Shown piece by piece: positions 48,101 to 58,853 of a stretch of 64,000 bases of DNA. The translations under genes and the position numbers were made by a program. The stretch is from Carnegiea gigantea. Its lineage: Eukaryota > Streptophyta > Magnoliopsida > Caryophyllales > Cactaceae. The DNA lies in the NCBI GenBank assembly GCA_029747015.1, contig JAKOGI010000082.1, forward strand, positions 1 to 64,000. Reading direction: 5' to 3'. How positions within the stretch are numbered: the stretch's first letter is position 1; the number at the start of each line of letters is the position of its first letter. Under the pieces are notes generated by a model. The model was not told the DNA's origin, did no database searches, and saw only the letters and a list, made by a program, of their open reading frames with translations.

Positions 48101-49460
48101 CATTTTACAACAACATTTTATCAAACACTTGATTAAATATTAAATGACAATCAAATATTCATTTAGGTAAGTAAAAATTTTTGGACAATAAATTTAAAAA
48201 AACTATTACATAATTTCAGTCCATGTTGTGGCTTAATATTATGGAAGAAGTAACAATTTACTCAATTGCACATGTCTAATCTTATAATTTTGATAAGAGG
48301 TTTGGTTAAAGGGCGGGCTAATTTAAATTTATTTGTAAATATAATTTTTAAAAAGTAACAAACTATAATTCTTTAAAAAGAATTCAGTAAAAGAATGTAC
48401 AAACAAAAATCAGAAATATCCATATTTTAGTTTTCTAGGTCTAAAAAATTTGAAGGAACAATATTAGAGATGGAATTTAATGAATTTTGGTCAATCTGAG
48501 ATTTAATTATGTAGGTTGAGATGGTTAGTTAATTGAGACGGCAGGTATAAATGAGGAGGGTGGGCGTGGGCTGGTAGGGAGTCAGGTGGGCTGGGGTTTT
48601 TAGATTGGGCCTAACGCAGTGAATGTTTCGACTTTTTTGGGGGGGGGGGGTTTCCTACTTTTTTTTGTGTTTTTTGATAGAATAATGTTTTCAATTTATT
48701 AATTCTCCTAGATTTTGTGCAAATAAAATTTGCACAAATTTATGCAGTGATCTGAAAATTATCCATATCTATAAAAATTTAAAAAATGTAACACAGAGAA
48801 ATTTGGATATGTATAAAATCTAAAGAAGTACTCAAAAACGAGGGGGAAAAATAACATGGAAAAATTTACAATTGTGAAAAAGTAACAGACAAAGGCAAAC
48901 GGCAAACCTTTACACATAACTACTCCGTCCCTATTTTTTTGTTGAAATTCAATAAAAAAAAATGAGCACGTCAAAAAATGTACATCGTAAATCTTTCATC
49001 TGCTTAACAATATAGTTTAATAATTATTTAATATAATTTAATCCAAACGATGCTAATATCTTACACATCCAAATAATTTCAAGTAAACAAAAGTTGAACA
49101 ACTTATTTTAGAAGTTATCACTTCGTTTTCAGAGAGAATTCGCAATCACCTAATTAATATTTATTTTATTAAACTAGCTTAATATATTTGATGTAACTTC
49201 TTTAATGTACATTTTATTTTTCTATTGCTCAGTTATAATAGTACCAATTATACTCTGAACATTTGACTCACAAGATAGCACATTTCACGTGTGATGTGAC
49301 ACGTGAGTAAGAAGATAGTAATAAAATAATCGTAGCATTAAAAAAGGGCGAAAAGGCATTGCCATATGGGAATCGAAAAGGGACGAGGGTATTTTTGTCA
49401 GAGCACTGGGGACGAGAGATTTATGGTCCACTATCCCTCGTGCAGCGCATGCTCTTAGCT

Positions 49461-49786
49461 CGGTTCTATTCTTTTCGTAGGTATATTATAGGTATATTGA
49501 ATAACAAAGAATATAATAAAGTGGAAAAAACCGAAATAGAATGGGTAAAAGTAGTTTATTGTGTGTATTAGTGGAACACAGTGAGAAAGAATGGAATAAA
49601 ATGAGAAAGAGTGGAATGAAACGGAGTGGGAGAGAATAAAAGAGTGAGGAAAGAAGTGCAAGGGAGTGAAAGGCAACAGGAAGAAGTAGTATTGATCTCT
49701 GGGGAGTGAGAATGAGTGGAAATGAGCTAAAAAGAGTAGGAAGGAGCGAAAACTATAGATATACCTATGAAAAGAACATGACCCCT
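49461..49786. mobile_element. TTCTTTTCG-type TIR element, third relative
   Basis: The left end reads GGTTCTATTCTTTTCGTAGG followed by TATATTATAG. The reverse of the right end reads CATGTTCTTTTCATAGG followed by TATATCTATAG. Between them is purine-rich filler made of degenerate GAGTGGAA and GAATGA units. The architecture is that of the elements at 2784-3047 and 20245-20571, with a different filler unit. The target duplication is not clear. Confidence 0.6.
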
Positions 49787-51028
49787 GTCTGTTGCCAACC
49801 CACTCGCATACTGCCAAAAATGTTTTCCCAAATGGAAAGACAAAAATGGCCCGTACAAAGAAATTTTTATTTTTTGGTTCATTTATTTTACTTTTAATGG
49901 AATAGACAAAAAATGTTGAAATATAACATAGTTTCATATAACAAGTATCTAAGTATCTATTTGATCTCATAGATTCAATTTGAAAGAAAGATCATTATGA
50001 TCGAGCCATACAAAGTTTTAATATTGTTGAGTCATTCTTAATATGAACCAATGAAACTAAATGACAAAGATATATAAATTCACCTGATAAAAATACAATA
50101 ACAATACCCTGCAACAACTCTGATAAAACTTGCATAGTTACACGATAGGCAAGAAAAATAATTTGCACAAAAAGCAAAAGACTAAAGTTTATAGAGCGAG
50201 CCCCACCAATGACAAGAGAGGGAGAAAACTTAATATAAGAAAACAATATTACCATTAAATACTAAGTGATGGAAGAAAACAAAGTAAAAGGATTACCACT
50301 AGCTATAAGGCCAATAGCAGCCTCACAATCTGGAAAAGAGGAGGGAGAAGGACTGTTTTATCAATTTTGATGAGTGTTGCATATATTGGGAGATAACTAG
50401 AAAAAGTGCTTGAGTAATGATGAGTGATAGTAGGTGCTGACCGGTGCAAATGAGTGCTGAACGCTTATTATATGTACTTACAATAAGTTCAAAATATCAC
50501 ACTCTAAATTATTTATAGATGATAATTCAATAAATGCTTAACAAGTAACTACGAATAGAAGTTGATTAAAACAATTCAGCACCTGTTTTACTACAAGGTT
50601 GTAAGCTTGAGTTTTTGTGACTATCTTTCTCGTTCATCAACAATAGCTCACTGACTCAACTCCTATTAAATGAAAAATTAAAGACTTTTTTTAAAAAAAT
50701 ACATTTATAAAAAGGACAAAGAAATTGCCACTTGATAGTTAAGCTTCCCAAGTATTGAAGCAGTCCCCCCCCCCCCCAAAAAAAAAAAAAAAAAACTGTC
50801 TCAAAGTATTGAATGATTTAGGTAGGAGATGGGACTCATATCTATAACTTATCTAACGACTCAAGTTAACAGGATGTTTAAGTTGGAGGAGTTAGGCGTT
50901 GCCCTCACTTTACGCAAGACAGGACCATTTCCCACTTATGATGTACTAACTTTCCTTCAATAATGTATCATGCAACTGGCTTTGATTTTGTATATTACCT
51001 AAAATTTTATACATCACCCCATTTTGTG

Positions 51029-51344
51029 CAATACGTATATCACATTCATAGGAGCACATACTCCTAAGAGTTATATCAACAATTATATATTAAAAAATTA
51101 ATATATGACAAATGCACCCGTGAAAAATCAGTATGTATATAATACTCATATAAGCACATACTTTCAGGAGTCATATAAGCAAATATATATGAAAAAATTA
51201 ATATATGAAAATACATGTGTGAAAAATATATACATGTGGGCAATAAGAGCATGTGCTCTTGAGAGCACATAAGAAATTGCTGTGAAAAATATATATACAT
51301 GACCAATGAGAGGAGGTACTCCTGGGAGCACAAAAGAAATTGCC
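51029..51344. mobile_element. ~150-bp MITE interrupted by a second copy of itself (outer copy)
   Basis: The outer element is split into 51029-51128 and 51282-51344 by another family member. Its own flanks are CATTTTGTG at 51020-51028 and CATTTTGTG at 51345-51353, a perfect 9-bp target duplication. The left half carries CATAGGAGCACATACTCC and the right half ACTCCTGGGAGCACAAAAG. Minus the insertion the element is about 160 bp, matching the copy at 3215-3365. Confidence 0.82.
51129..51281. mobile_element. ~150-bp MITE, inner copy
   Basis: It is inserted into the outer copy and flanked by GTGAAAAAT at 51120-51128 and GTGAAAAAT at 51282-51290, a perfect 9-bp duplication. The right end GAGCATGTGCTCTTGAGAGC then ACATAAGAAATTGC is nearly identical to the copy at 3215-3365, so these two are likely the youngest in the window. 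Confidence 0.85.
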
Positions 51345-51841
51345 CATTTTGTGTAGTTTTATACCTGACTTCTTTATAGCTTATCCCTCTCTCAAACTAT
51401 AACCTCTAATTTTTAATTACTTTTCTATAAGTGATTGTTATTAATTTTTTAACTAATAGTAATTATCAATTTTTTAAAGGTAAGACTGCCTATATCTAAA
51501 CTCACTAAACCCTACAAATGAAAGCGGGACTCACACTTGTAGTAATTATTAATTTTTGTGTAAAATTATAACTATAATTTTAGGTAATTTATTAGTAATT
51601 TTTTTTTTATACGATCACTCATTTACTTGTATGTTTATGTGTGTGCATATATAAATATATATATACACACATGTAGATACACGCACATGCAAACTCATAC
51701 ACACATTGACACATGTGTATCTCTTATCCCTTCTACAGTTCTACTGTATTCTCATTTTATAAGACATATAACATATGTTTATGGTTGGTAGAGTACAACA
51801 AAATTTCTTTATATAATGATACGCTGGACAGACAGCACAAG

Positions 51842-51935
51842 CCGACCTTAGCTCAGTTGGCAGAGCGGAGGACTGTAGTTGGATAAACACCATCAGATAA
51901 TCCTTAGGTCGCTGGTTCGAATCCGGCAGGTCGGA
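51842..51935 (+). tRNA. tRNA-Tyr(GUA) with a 21-nt intron
   Basis: The acceptor stem CCGACCT pairs with AGGTCGG, with discriminator A at 51935. The D arm TAGCTCAGTTGGCAGAGC and T arm GGTTCGAATCC also serve as internal box A and box B. The anticodon GTA is at 51875-51877. The intron is 51879-51899, one base 3' of the anticodon as in eukaryotic nuclear tRNA-Tyr genes. The mature length is 73 nt before CCA addition. Confidence 0.97.
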
Positions 51936-51943
51936 TTTTTTTT
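51936..51943 (+). terminator. Pol III T-run terminator of tRNA-Tyr
   Basis: Eight T residues directly follow the discriminator base, a strong RNA polymerase III stop. Confidence 0.9.
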
Positions 51944-52142
51944 GTTTTTTTGGTCCTCCCCCACTTTACTTTCACCCCGTTCTTCCTCCATTTTACAGTT
52001 CTGTACTTCTCTATTGCAGTCTGCACTGAACTCACTTGGCCGATTACGAACCGGATCAAATCAAACTCCCTCGATCCGATTTCTTTGCAGTCGAGGAGAG
52101 AGAATTTTACCCAATCAACCCCCACCAAAAATCTCGCATTCC

Positions 52143-55100
52143 ATGGTAAACTTCCTTTAAATTTTCTCATTTCTTGTTGGGTTTTTCATTTGCGTTAAAT
52201 TTTGTTTCTTGACTGGTGTTTTGAGCAAGAATTCTTTATCTTTTTCTCTTGTAATTCGTTTAAATTGACCTCATGAATGATGATGGAATCCTAAGGGCAT
52301 CAGCTCAATTGATTAAAGCTCAAATGGTGGATGATGAGGTGCTTTTTTTTTTTTTTTTGAGGGGGTGGGTAAGGAAGACATTTTTTAGTTGATTCGAACG
52401 GGAAGATGGCATTTTGTTTTCCTTTTTTGAATGCGTTATTTTCTTGATTTGATTCTTATTTTGATTTTAAGGTGGAGTTGTGGGAGAGTCATGCTAGTCA
52501 TTGTTTTTACCAAGTCTTCTTTTCAATTTTTAAAATATGTATTTTTAACTGAAGTCAACAAGAACCCTTTTAGAAGCAAAGGTTTTGGATTCAAGTCCAA
52601 GAACCCCACTTCATGTTCTAAGAAAAATTTCATCTTTTTATCATAATTTGGATTTTCTGTTTTGAGGTTTTTGAATTTCAACAGGATGTCTGCTGCAATG
52701 GAAAAAGTAAGCATGTATTTTTATTTTTTGAACATTTTGTCCTCGGACTGTTTTTTGAACAATCTTATGCTGTTCTTTGATTTTTTTTTTTTTGGGGGGG
52801 GGGGGGGGGACATGCTATCTCAAATTTCTGATGGACTGAGGAAATCAGTACTCCATGGTTAGAAATCTTGGAAGCTTTGATCATTTTATTAGTTTCTGAT
52901 GGTACTCGTGGGTTTGAATGGTTATTTGGTCCTGTTTTGCATTTTTGCTGGTTCTGTGCTCGACAAGTAAGCCAGCATTTCCCCCGCGTTCCTGATGCTT
53001 GGTGTTTGTTTAGAAGATTCTAAATGATATTGTGTCGGGTTAGGAACCCGTTAAGGTCAAGATCATGGGTTTTATTCATCACATGTAGTTCATATTTCCA
53101 GGTCTTAACCTTGAATGCATTGCACTGTTCTATTGAACGTCTGGGTTTCCATGTTTATGATGTTTTATCAAACTATATCTGGCATTGGAACAGTGACGGT
53201 ATACAATGTGTTCGGACAGATTAAAGCATTGCAATTATATTTGACCTGCATAAGGAATACTCTAGAGGCTGCCTTGTGTCTACAGGTAATGCCTTGATTT
53301 TTCACAGTTGTCAGCTCTGGCTTTCTGTTTTTTTATATGGAGGCCCTCTGCCTTATTTTTGCTTTTTAGGTTTCGAGTACTCATAATCCTGTATTCGTTT
53401 GCTGCAGAATTTTCCTTGTCAAGAAGTAGAGAGATATAATAAACCAGAGGTGGAAATGAAGTAAGTGATTGATTTATGTTGTATGTTTGAGAGTTATGCT
53501 TTCTTTTGTTTGTAAGCATCTGAAGAAGTGGAGATTTCTTACTTACTTTCACACAAGCTTTTGTTCACGTTTGTTTCTTTTTATGAATTAAAATAAGCAA
53601 TCACTTATTGCTTCAACTCCAATAGTCTGACTCTTTTATTGATCTGTCAGATATGACATGTAGAGATTTTCATAATGTTAAGGTTGTCTATTTTTTTGTT
53701 TGACTTGGTTGATTTGTGTTACTCAAATAAGTGGCATGGTTGCTCGAAGTTTGCTTCTTATATTTCTCCATTTACTTTTCAGGACGAGTTCCGAGCTTTT
53801 GCTAAATCCTGTAAGAAGATTCCTTACATTTTGTGAGCCATAGTGTGTTCTTGTTCACCTTTTCTTACGGTGCTGTTGCTGTGTGGTTAATGGAAAGAAT
53901 CATCAAACTATGACTGACTTTATTGACTCTTCAGGTCCTCGAAAGGGTTCTGGTTGTCTGTCTGTATAAACTCTGTCAAATGTACACTAGGCATGAAATG
54001 CGCTGTCTTTATGCACATAGTTGTGAACTTTCTAAGAAGGCCTTTCATTGTTAAAGCTGCTGTAGCTGCTAACATCTTCACCTCTCTCTCACCCGAGAAG
54101 AAAAAAAAACCCTAAAACCAGTAATTGAAGATGCTAGAAAGATTCACCATGAAGGCAGACAACGTAGATCACTGGCTGTATGAGTATCAAAACATGGCAA
54201 AATTGAAGTTTCTGTGTTTCTGAAAGCATTCAGAAATGGATCTTTCTCTTATGTTTTTGGTAGCGGAATCCTTTATCCTTGACATTTCTGGGCAGTAAAT
54301 GTTGAGTCCAACTTGAAACGGAAAGTGTAATGTGTTCTGCACTTTTGTCACTTTGCTGTATCCAACAAAGGCTTAGTAAATAATACTGCAGCAACTGAAG
54401 CTGAATTGTCCCCTTTTTATTTAGTAGATCCCATCATCCTTAACCACCAGGAGCTTGGGTCCATTGCAAAGGCCGTTGAATATTGTTCATAACCATTTAC
54501 TTTCCCCCTTTTTACAGAGTGATAACTTCGAATCTGAAACCTCATGTCATATTGTCCAGTAGACAACCCATGCCAAAGTCAAAACATTCAGTATTTCCAG
54601 TGGTTCACCCCGTTGTTAGCGGCATCTTTGTTCTTTCATACAAGTTATCTTGGTCTATATGATTCTTCATAATAATAATAATAAACTATAGTGAGCGTGA
54701 TTCACAGTCAGGCAGGAGTGACTCAGTGTCACAACAGTCTTGAAAGATCACCAAGGTCATTGAGCGTTGATCATCTCTAAAATAATGCCCATGTATCTGT
54801 TCAGCATATACTCCCCACCCACCAAAAAGAAGTTGAAAATTAAAAAGAAGCAAAAAGGACCAACGGGATGTTAATTTAAGCAGATTATGACTGAGATCTG
54901 TGCTCAGCGAAAGCCGACTTTAGTACCTACAACCCTGCAAGTGTAGTCAACACTCCAGCATCTATGAGAATCAATGTAATTTACTCATCAACATCTCGAT
55001 CCCCTTCTTATATTGTCATGGTCACTACCATATAGACCATCTTGAAACTGCTTCTTTTCTGCTCAAAGTATGTCTGGACCAGAGAAAGCATCCTGGTATT

Positions 55101-57099
55101 CCTTTTAGCACGAAGATACACCGATGTGTTTTTATCTTCTCATCTCCCTGCATCCTAAAATAAAAGTGGGATCTTGTCATAGGTTTTTGCTCAGTTGTGT
55201 ATTATTGTATCATAAGCTCTTGACTAGTTGTGTTGAATATCTGCATCATGAACTGCTGGAGTTTGGTTTTCCTGATTGAGTTGTAGAATCTTGATTGAGT
55301 TCATGTCTATGTGGCATGGAAATTATGAGAGTTATGATTATTGAAGACAGTTAGCTGGCATGCTTCGGGTTGCCACTTTCCCAGCTTCATTCATATGACG
55401 AGATCCCTGAAATGTATCTGCAGATTTTGATTTGCCGAAATGAATCTGAAAAGTGCTTGATAGAAACATCTATAAATTCCTTGCGGATCAGCCTCAAGGT
55501 AAGGTTATGGCTTTTGATATGATTCTCACACGAGGTCTGTCATGAATTGAGTATCATCATTGTGCTTCTGTTATGTCTCTTGATACGATTGTCATTCTAG
55601 GTCTTGTGTGAATTGAATATCATTGTGCTTCTGTTCTGGTAATACGCCCCCCCCCCCCGGGGGCCCCTGATTGCATGTTTGTTGGTATTTTACAGGTAAA
55701 ACAGGCAGATGAAATTGAGAATATCTTGGCTAAGAAGTTCCTCAGATTTTTGTCAATGAGAGCTGAAGAATTTGAGGTGCTGAGAAGAAAACCTGTACAG
55801 GTTGGTGTGGGTATTTTCACTTAGACTAGTAGATGAGTGTCGTAGTTTCTAACTGCATCTGAGGACAGCTTCTAAAAAGATGCAGTTCGGACCATATGCT
55901 TTGCTTATATTATGCATTTGACTGTTTCTGTTTTCAGGGTTATGACATTAGCTTTCTTATCACCAACTTTCATTGTGAGGAGCTGAAAAAACAAGGGCTT
56001 GTAGAGTTTATTGTGCAGTTTATTGAGGCAAGTGCCCATTCCACCTCATAATGCTATGATGTACTGCATTGTATTTTTTATGTTATGTTAGTTGGACTTG
56101 GGTGCCAGTGTCTAATACAGGCGCATAACCAACCATCAAACTTGGGCAATTTTCAACTAATTCTGAGGATTTTAAGTCTAATTTGAAGAATCCGAGTGTG
56201 GTACCCATATCTGTTGAAAATCTCACATGGGTATGCTACAATAAAATGAAGGTTCTAATAACATAGGCTGTGATGTATGTTTTATGATTTGACAGTTCGA
56301 CTTGTCACGGTAGGAGGTGTCGAGAATTATTCTAAACGATGATGATACAGTCTATTGCTTAGTGAACCTGGTCAAATTGCTTTTGGAGTGGTAAATAGTG
56401 CTGTACATGTTTTGTGGTGATTATCCAAAGAGTTACAAGGACTTCAGATCACCTAGAACGGGGATTTTTGTATAGAAATGCCATCCGTTGTTTCAACCAA
56501 TTTGCTGCATCATTTAGGCTATCAGATTGGGATCGTAGGATAGGCACTACTCAGAATGAAAACTCGGAAAGTAGGAGTTTCAGCATTCAATGACCATAAG
56601 TTGAAACGTTGTGTTTGAGCCTTTGATAATCGAACGGTGTTTTGAACTTGTTATAACCTTCCTATTTAGGCTTAATTTGAACGTGGAGCGCCTGATGTTC
56701 TTGTGTAGGTCTCAGTTCTATGATTTTGCCTAGTCAACTCTAAAAAGACGTTCTCTCCTTCCTGCAAAGTTTTTCTTTTTCTTTTCTTTTTTTGTGCGGG
56801 AGGAGGGGCCGGGGGGAGGGGGTGTTGGGTCGCACTAGATTAGTGGCATTAGACCAACCAATGTGCTAATGGATCCTATACATGATCGACGTTGAACAAT
56901 TTTGTTAAAAGCAACTGTAATGTGACACAAACCAGCTTTCGGTTGAATCTCATGATAATCACACAGTTAATGTCTGATAGTATTATTCTTTCACCCTTTA
57001 TAACTACAGGACATCGATAAAGAGATCACTGAGCTGAAACTGTCAGTGAATACTCGAGGGAAGCTCGTGGCCACAGAATTCTTGAAGCAATTCTTATGA
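52143..57099 (+). CDS. ARPC4: Actin-related protein 2/3 complex subunit 4 (ARPC4, p20)
   Basis: Eight coding exons: 52143-52145, 53220-53285, 53408-53460, 53783-53810, 55424-55498, 55696-55800, 55938-56027, 57010-57099, giving 169 aa, the usual ARPC4 length. The first coding exon contributes only the ATG, followed by a GT donor. Joining it to 53220 gives [10 protein letters not shown], aligned without gaps to the conserved start. Later blocks include [53 protein letters not shown] and [18 protein letters not shown]. With ARPC2 this subunit forms the structural core of the ARP2/3 complex, which nucleates branched actin and shapes trichomes and pavement cells in plants. The donor after exon 7 is GAG|GCAAGT, a GC-AG intron; all others are GT-AG. 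A tRNA-Tyr lies 207 bp upstream of the ATG. Confidence 0.95.
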
Positions 57100-58853
57100 T
57101 CACCATGGCATCCGAATGCAAAAATAAAAACTCCACAGAAAGGCCTGATGCTCACCGTGCTACCACCATTGACGGTTGATTCTTGGCGCGATTCATTCAT
57201 TTGCATCTTTCTGTGCTGCAAGAGAACAGTATGACCCTCACCTGCGAGCTGTTTCTTTTTCAAAGAGAAACTCACTGGTCATACTGTAAATGCAACTTCT
57301 CATTCTTCTGCTTCCTTGGGAGAATAATGTGAATTTGATTGCATTATAGGCCCGGGTGAATGATAATATGATTCTCTTGTTTGGGTGGTGGTATTCCCCC
57401 GCTTTAATTTATCGAATGGACTGATAGATATATTTATCCTATTTATTTTTTCCTTTTAGAACCACCAAAAATATTTCCTTCATGTTAAATTCGCCATAGA
57501 CATCAGACGTTCTTTTCGGCTGACTTTTATTGAACTCAACTGAGTTGAATTAAACTAATTTTATATTTTTGACTTAATTAAACTTATTTTGTCGTTGAGC
57601 TAAACTAAACTGAGCTAAATTAAACCTATTTTTTCTAAATTGAACTGAATAAAATGATTTATATAAAAAAAATCGAAGAAAACAGGGCCTAGCACAGCAA
57701 ACACCCGATGGATGCATAATTTTTTTTAACAGCATGACAAAATAGAGAAATAAATAAATTGAGGAAATTGCCACGTTGGACAAGCAGCACCCAAAAGAAG
57801 ATCAGAACAGCGCCATGGTCTTCAGGATTAAAGCGAGATACTCAACCAACAAATAGCCACCACGTGTCCTAAAAATCTAGCTTCTCTTGATGGGCCTGAA
57901 GATCAAATCGGACCTTTTTCAGGGAAACAATTCTATTCAATTTTAATCCAATCTAAAAAATCAACTTAGCTCAAAATCTAATCACAAAAATATATATACT
58001 TTTTTTTCTTCAAAAAAAAAACCTTGAAAAATTGATTAGTATATTATTATACTATCATTCTAGAAAGCCTAACAAAATCTAATCCTAACTTAGTGCATTG
58101 CTCCTCCAACTGAATTAAAGTATCCAAAATAATAAGTCCTAATTAAAACTTATTATAACATATTACACGCAAATATGATAATTCAGATAACTAATGATGA
58201 AAAGAGAAAAAATTAAAGTTTATTTTCTTAACTTATTTTCTTCTAATATTTAATTCTTTTCATTTTCTAAATGAACCAAACAAAAAACTGTTGACTTTTA
58301 GGTACATCGAGATTTGATACATTAATATTTGTGACCTTAATATTTTTGAGTTTATTTTTAAGATCTTCACTTATAAATTCCTTATAATTTAATCCTAAAA
58401 TTACAAAAAATATCTCGAGATCTGATAAACTATCTTTTCGCTATTAGATAGTTTATCATTGAGAAGAGCTGAGAATCAAAAAAACCAATAATAAGAATAT
58501 GTTTAATAATTTTAAAAATAAATTATAAAATATTTATAAATAAAAATATTTAAAAATAAATTTAAAAATATTAAAATTATAAAAATTAATACATCAAATT
58601 TTGAGTACCTAAGAGCCAACCGATCCAATTCTTTCCACTTCGGTAACTCTGCAGCGAGAGGGTTTGTGGTATTAGAAAATGCCACGTCAGCAACGTCCCG
58701 CCTAAATGAACACTGCTGTTCTTCTCCTAGTTCACCAACAAACGAACACCATATACAGTTATTCTATCCGTTACAGACATAACCAGAGGAGGAGAGAGAA
58801 AAAAAAGAAAAAAACATCCCCCCCCCCAAAAAAAGGAAAAAGAAAAAGAAAAA
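57100..58853. other. ARPC4 3' UTR and intergenic region
   Basis: The first 200-300 bp are probably ARPC4 3' UTR. About 57530-57660 is a degenerate tandem of a GAACTGAACTAAA-like unit. The rest is AT-rich. The stretch just before 58854 is purine-rich with a C-run/A-run at 58817-58835 and is likely the HCF107 leader. No other gene seen. Confidence 0.55.

Larger units (their letters stand above)
46870..51028. other. Repeat-rich intergenic region
   Basis: No gene seen. Recognisable pieces are a SINE-like head at about 47229-47300 (box A TTAGTTCAATTGGCAAAGTC, box B GAGTTTGAATCTC, then a TAAA-repeat tail), an (AT)n microsatellite at 48030-48097 and a TTCTTTTCG-type inverted-repeat element at about 49461-49786. 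Long open frames here, such as one on the minus strand at 49455-49970, are low-complexity repeat translations. Confidence 0.55.

Noticed and set aside
49455..49970. 171-codon open frame on the minus strand
   Set aside because: The translation is a low-complexity Phe/Ser/His-rich string produced by the purine-rich filler of an inverted-repeat element; no domain and no splice partners.
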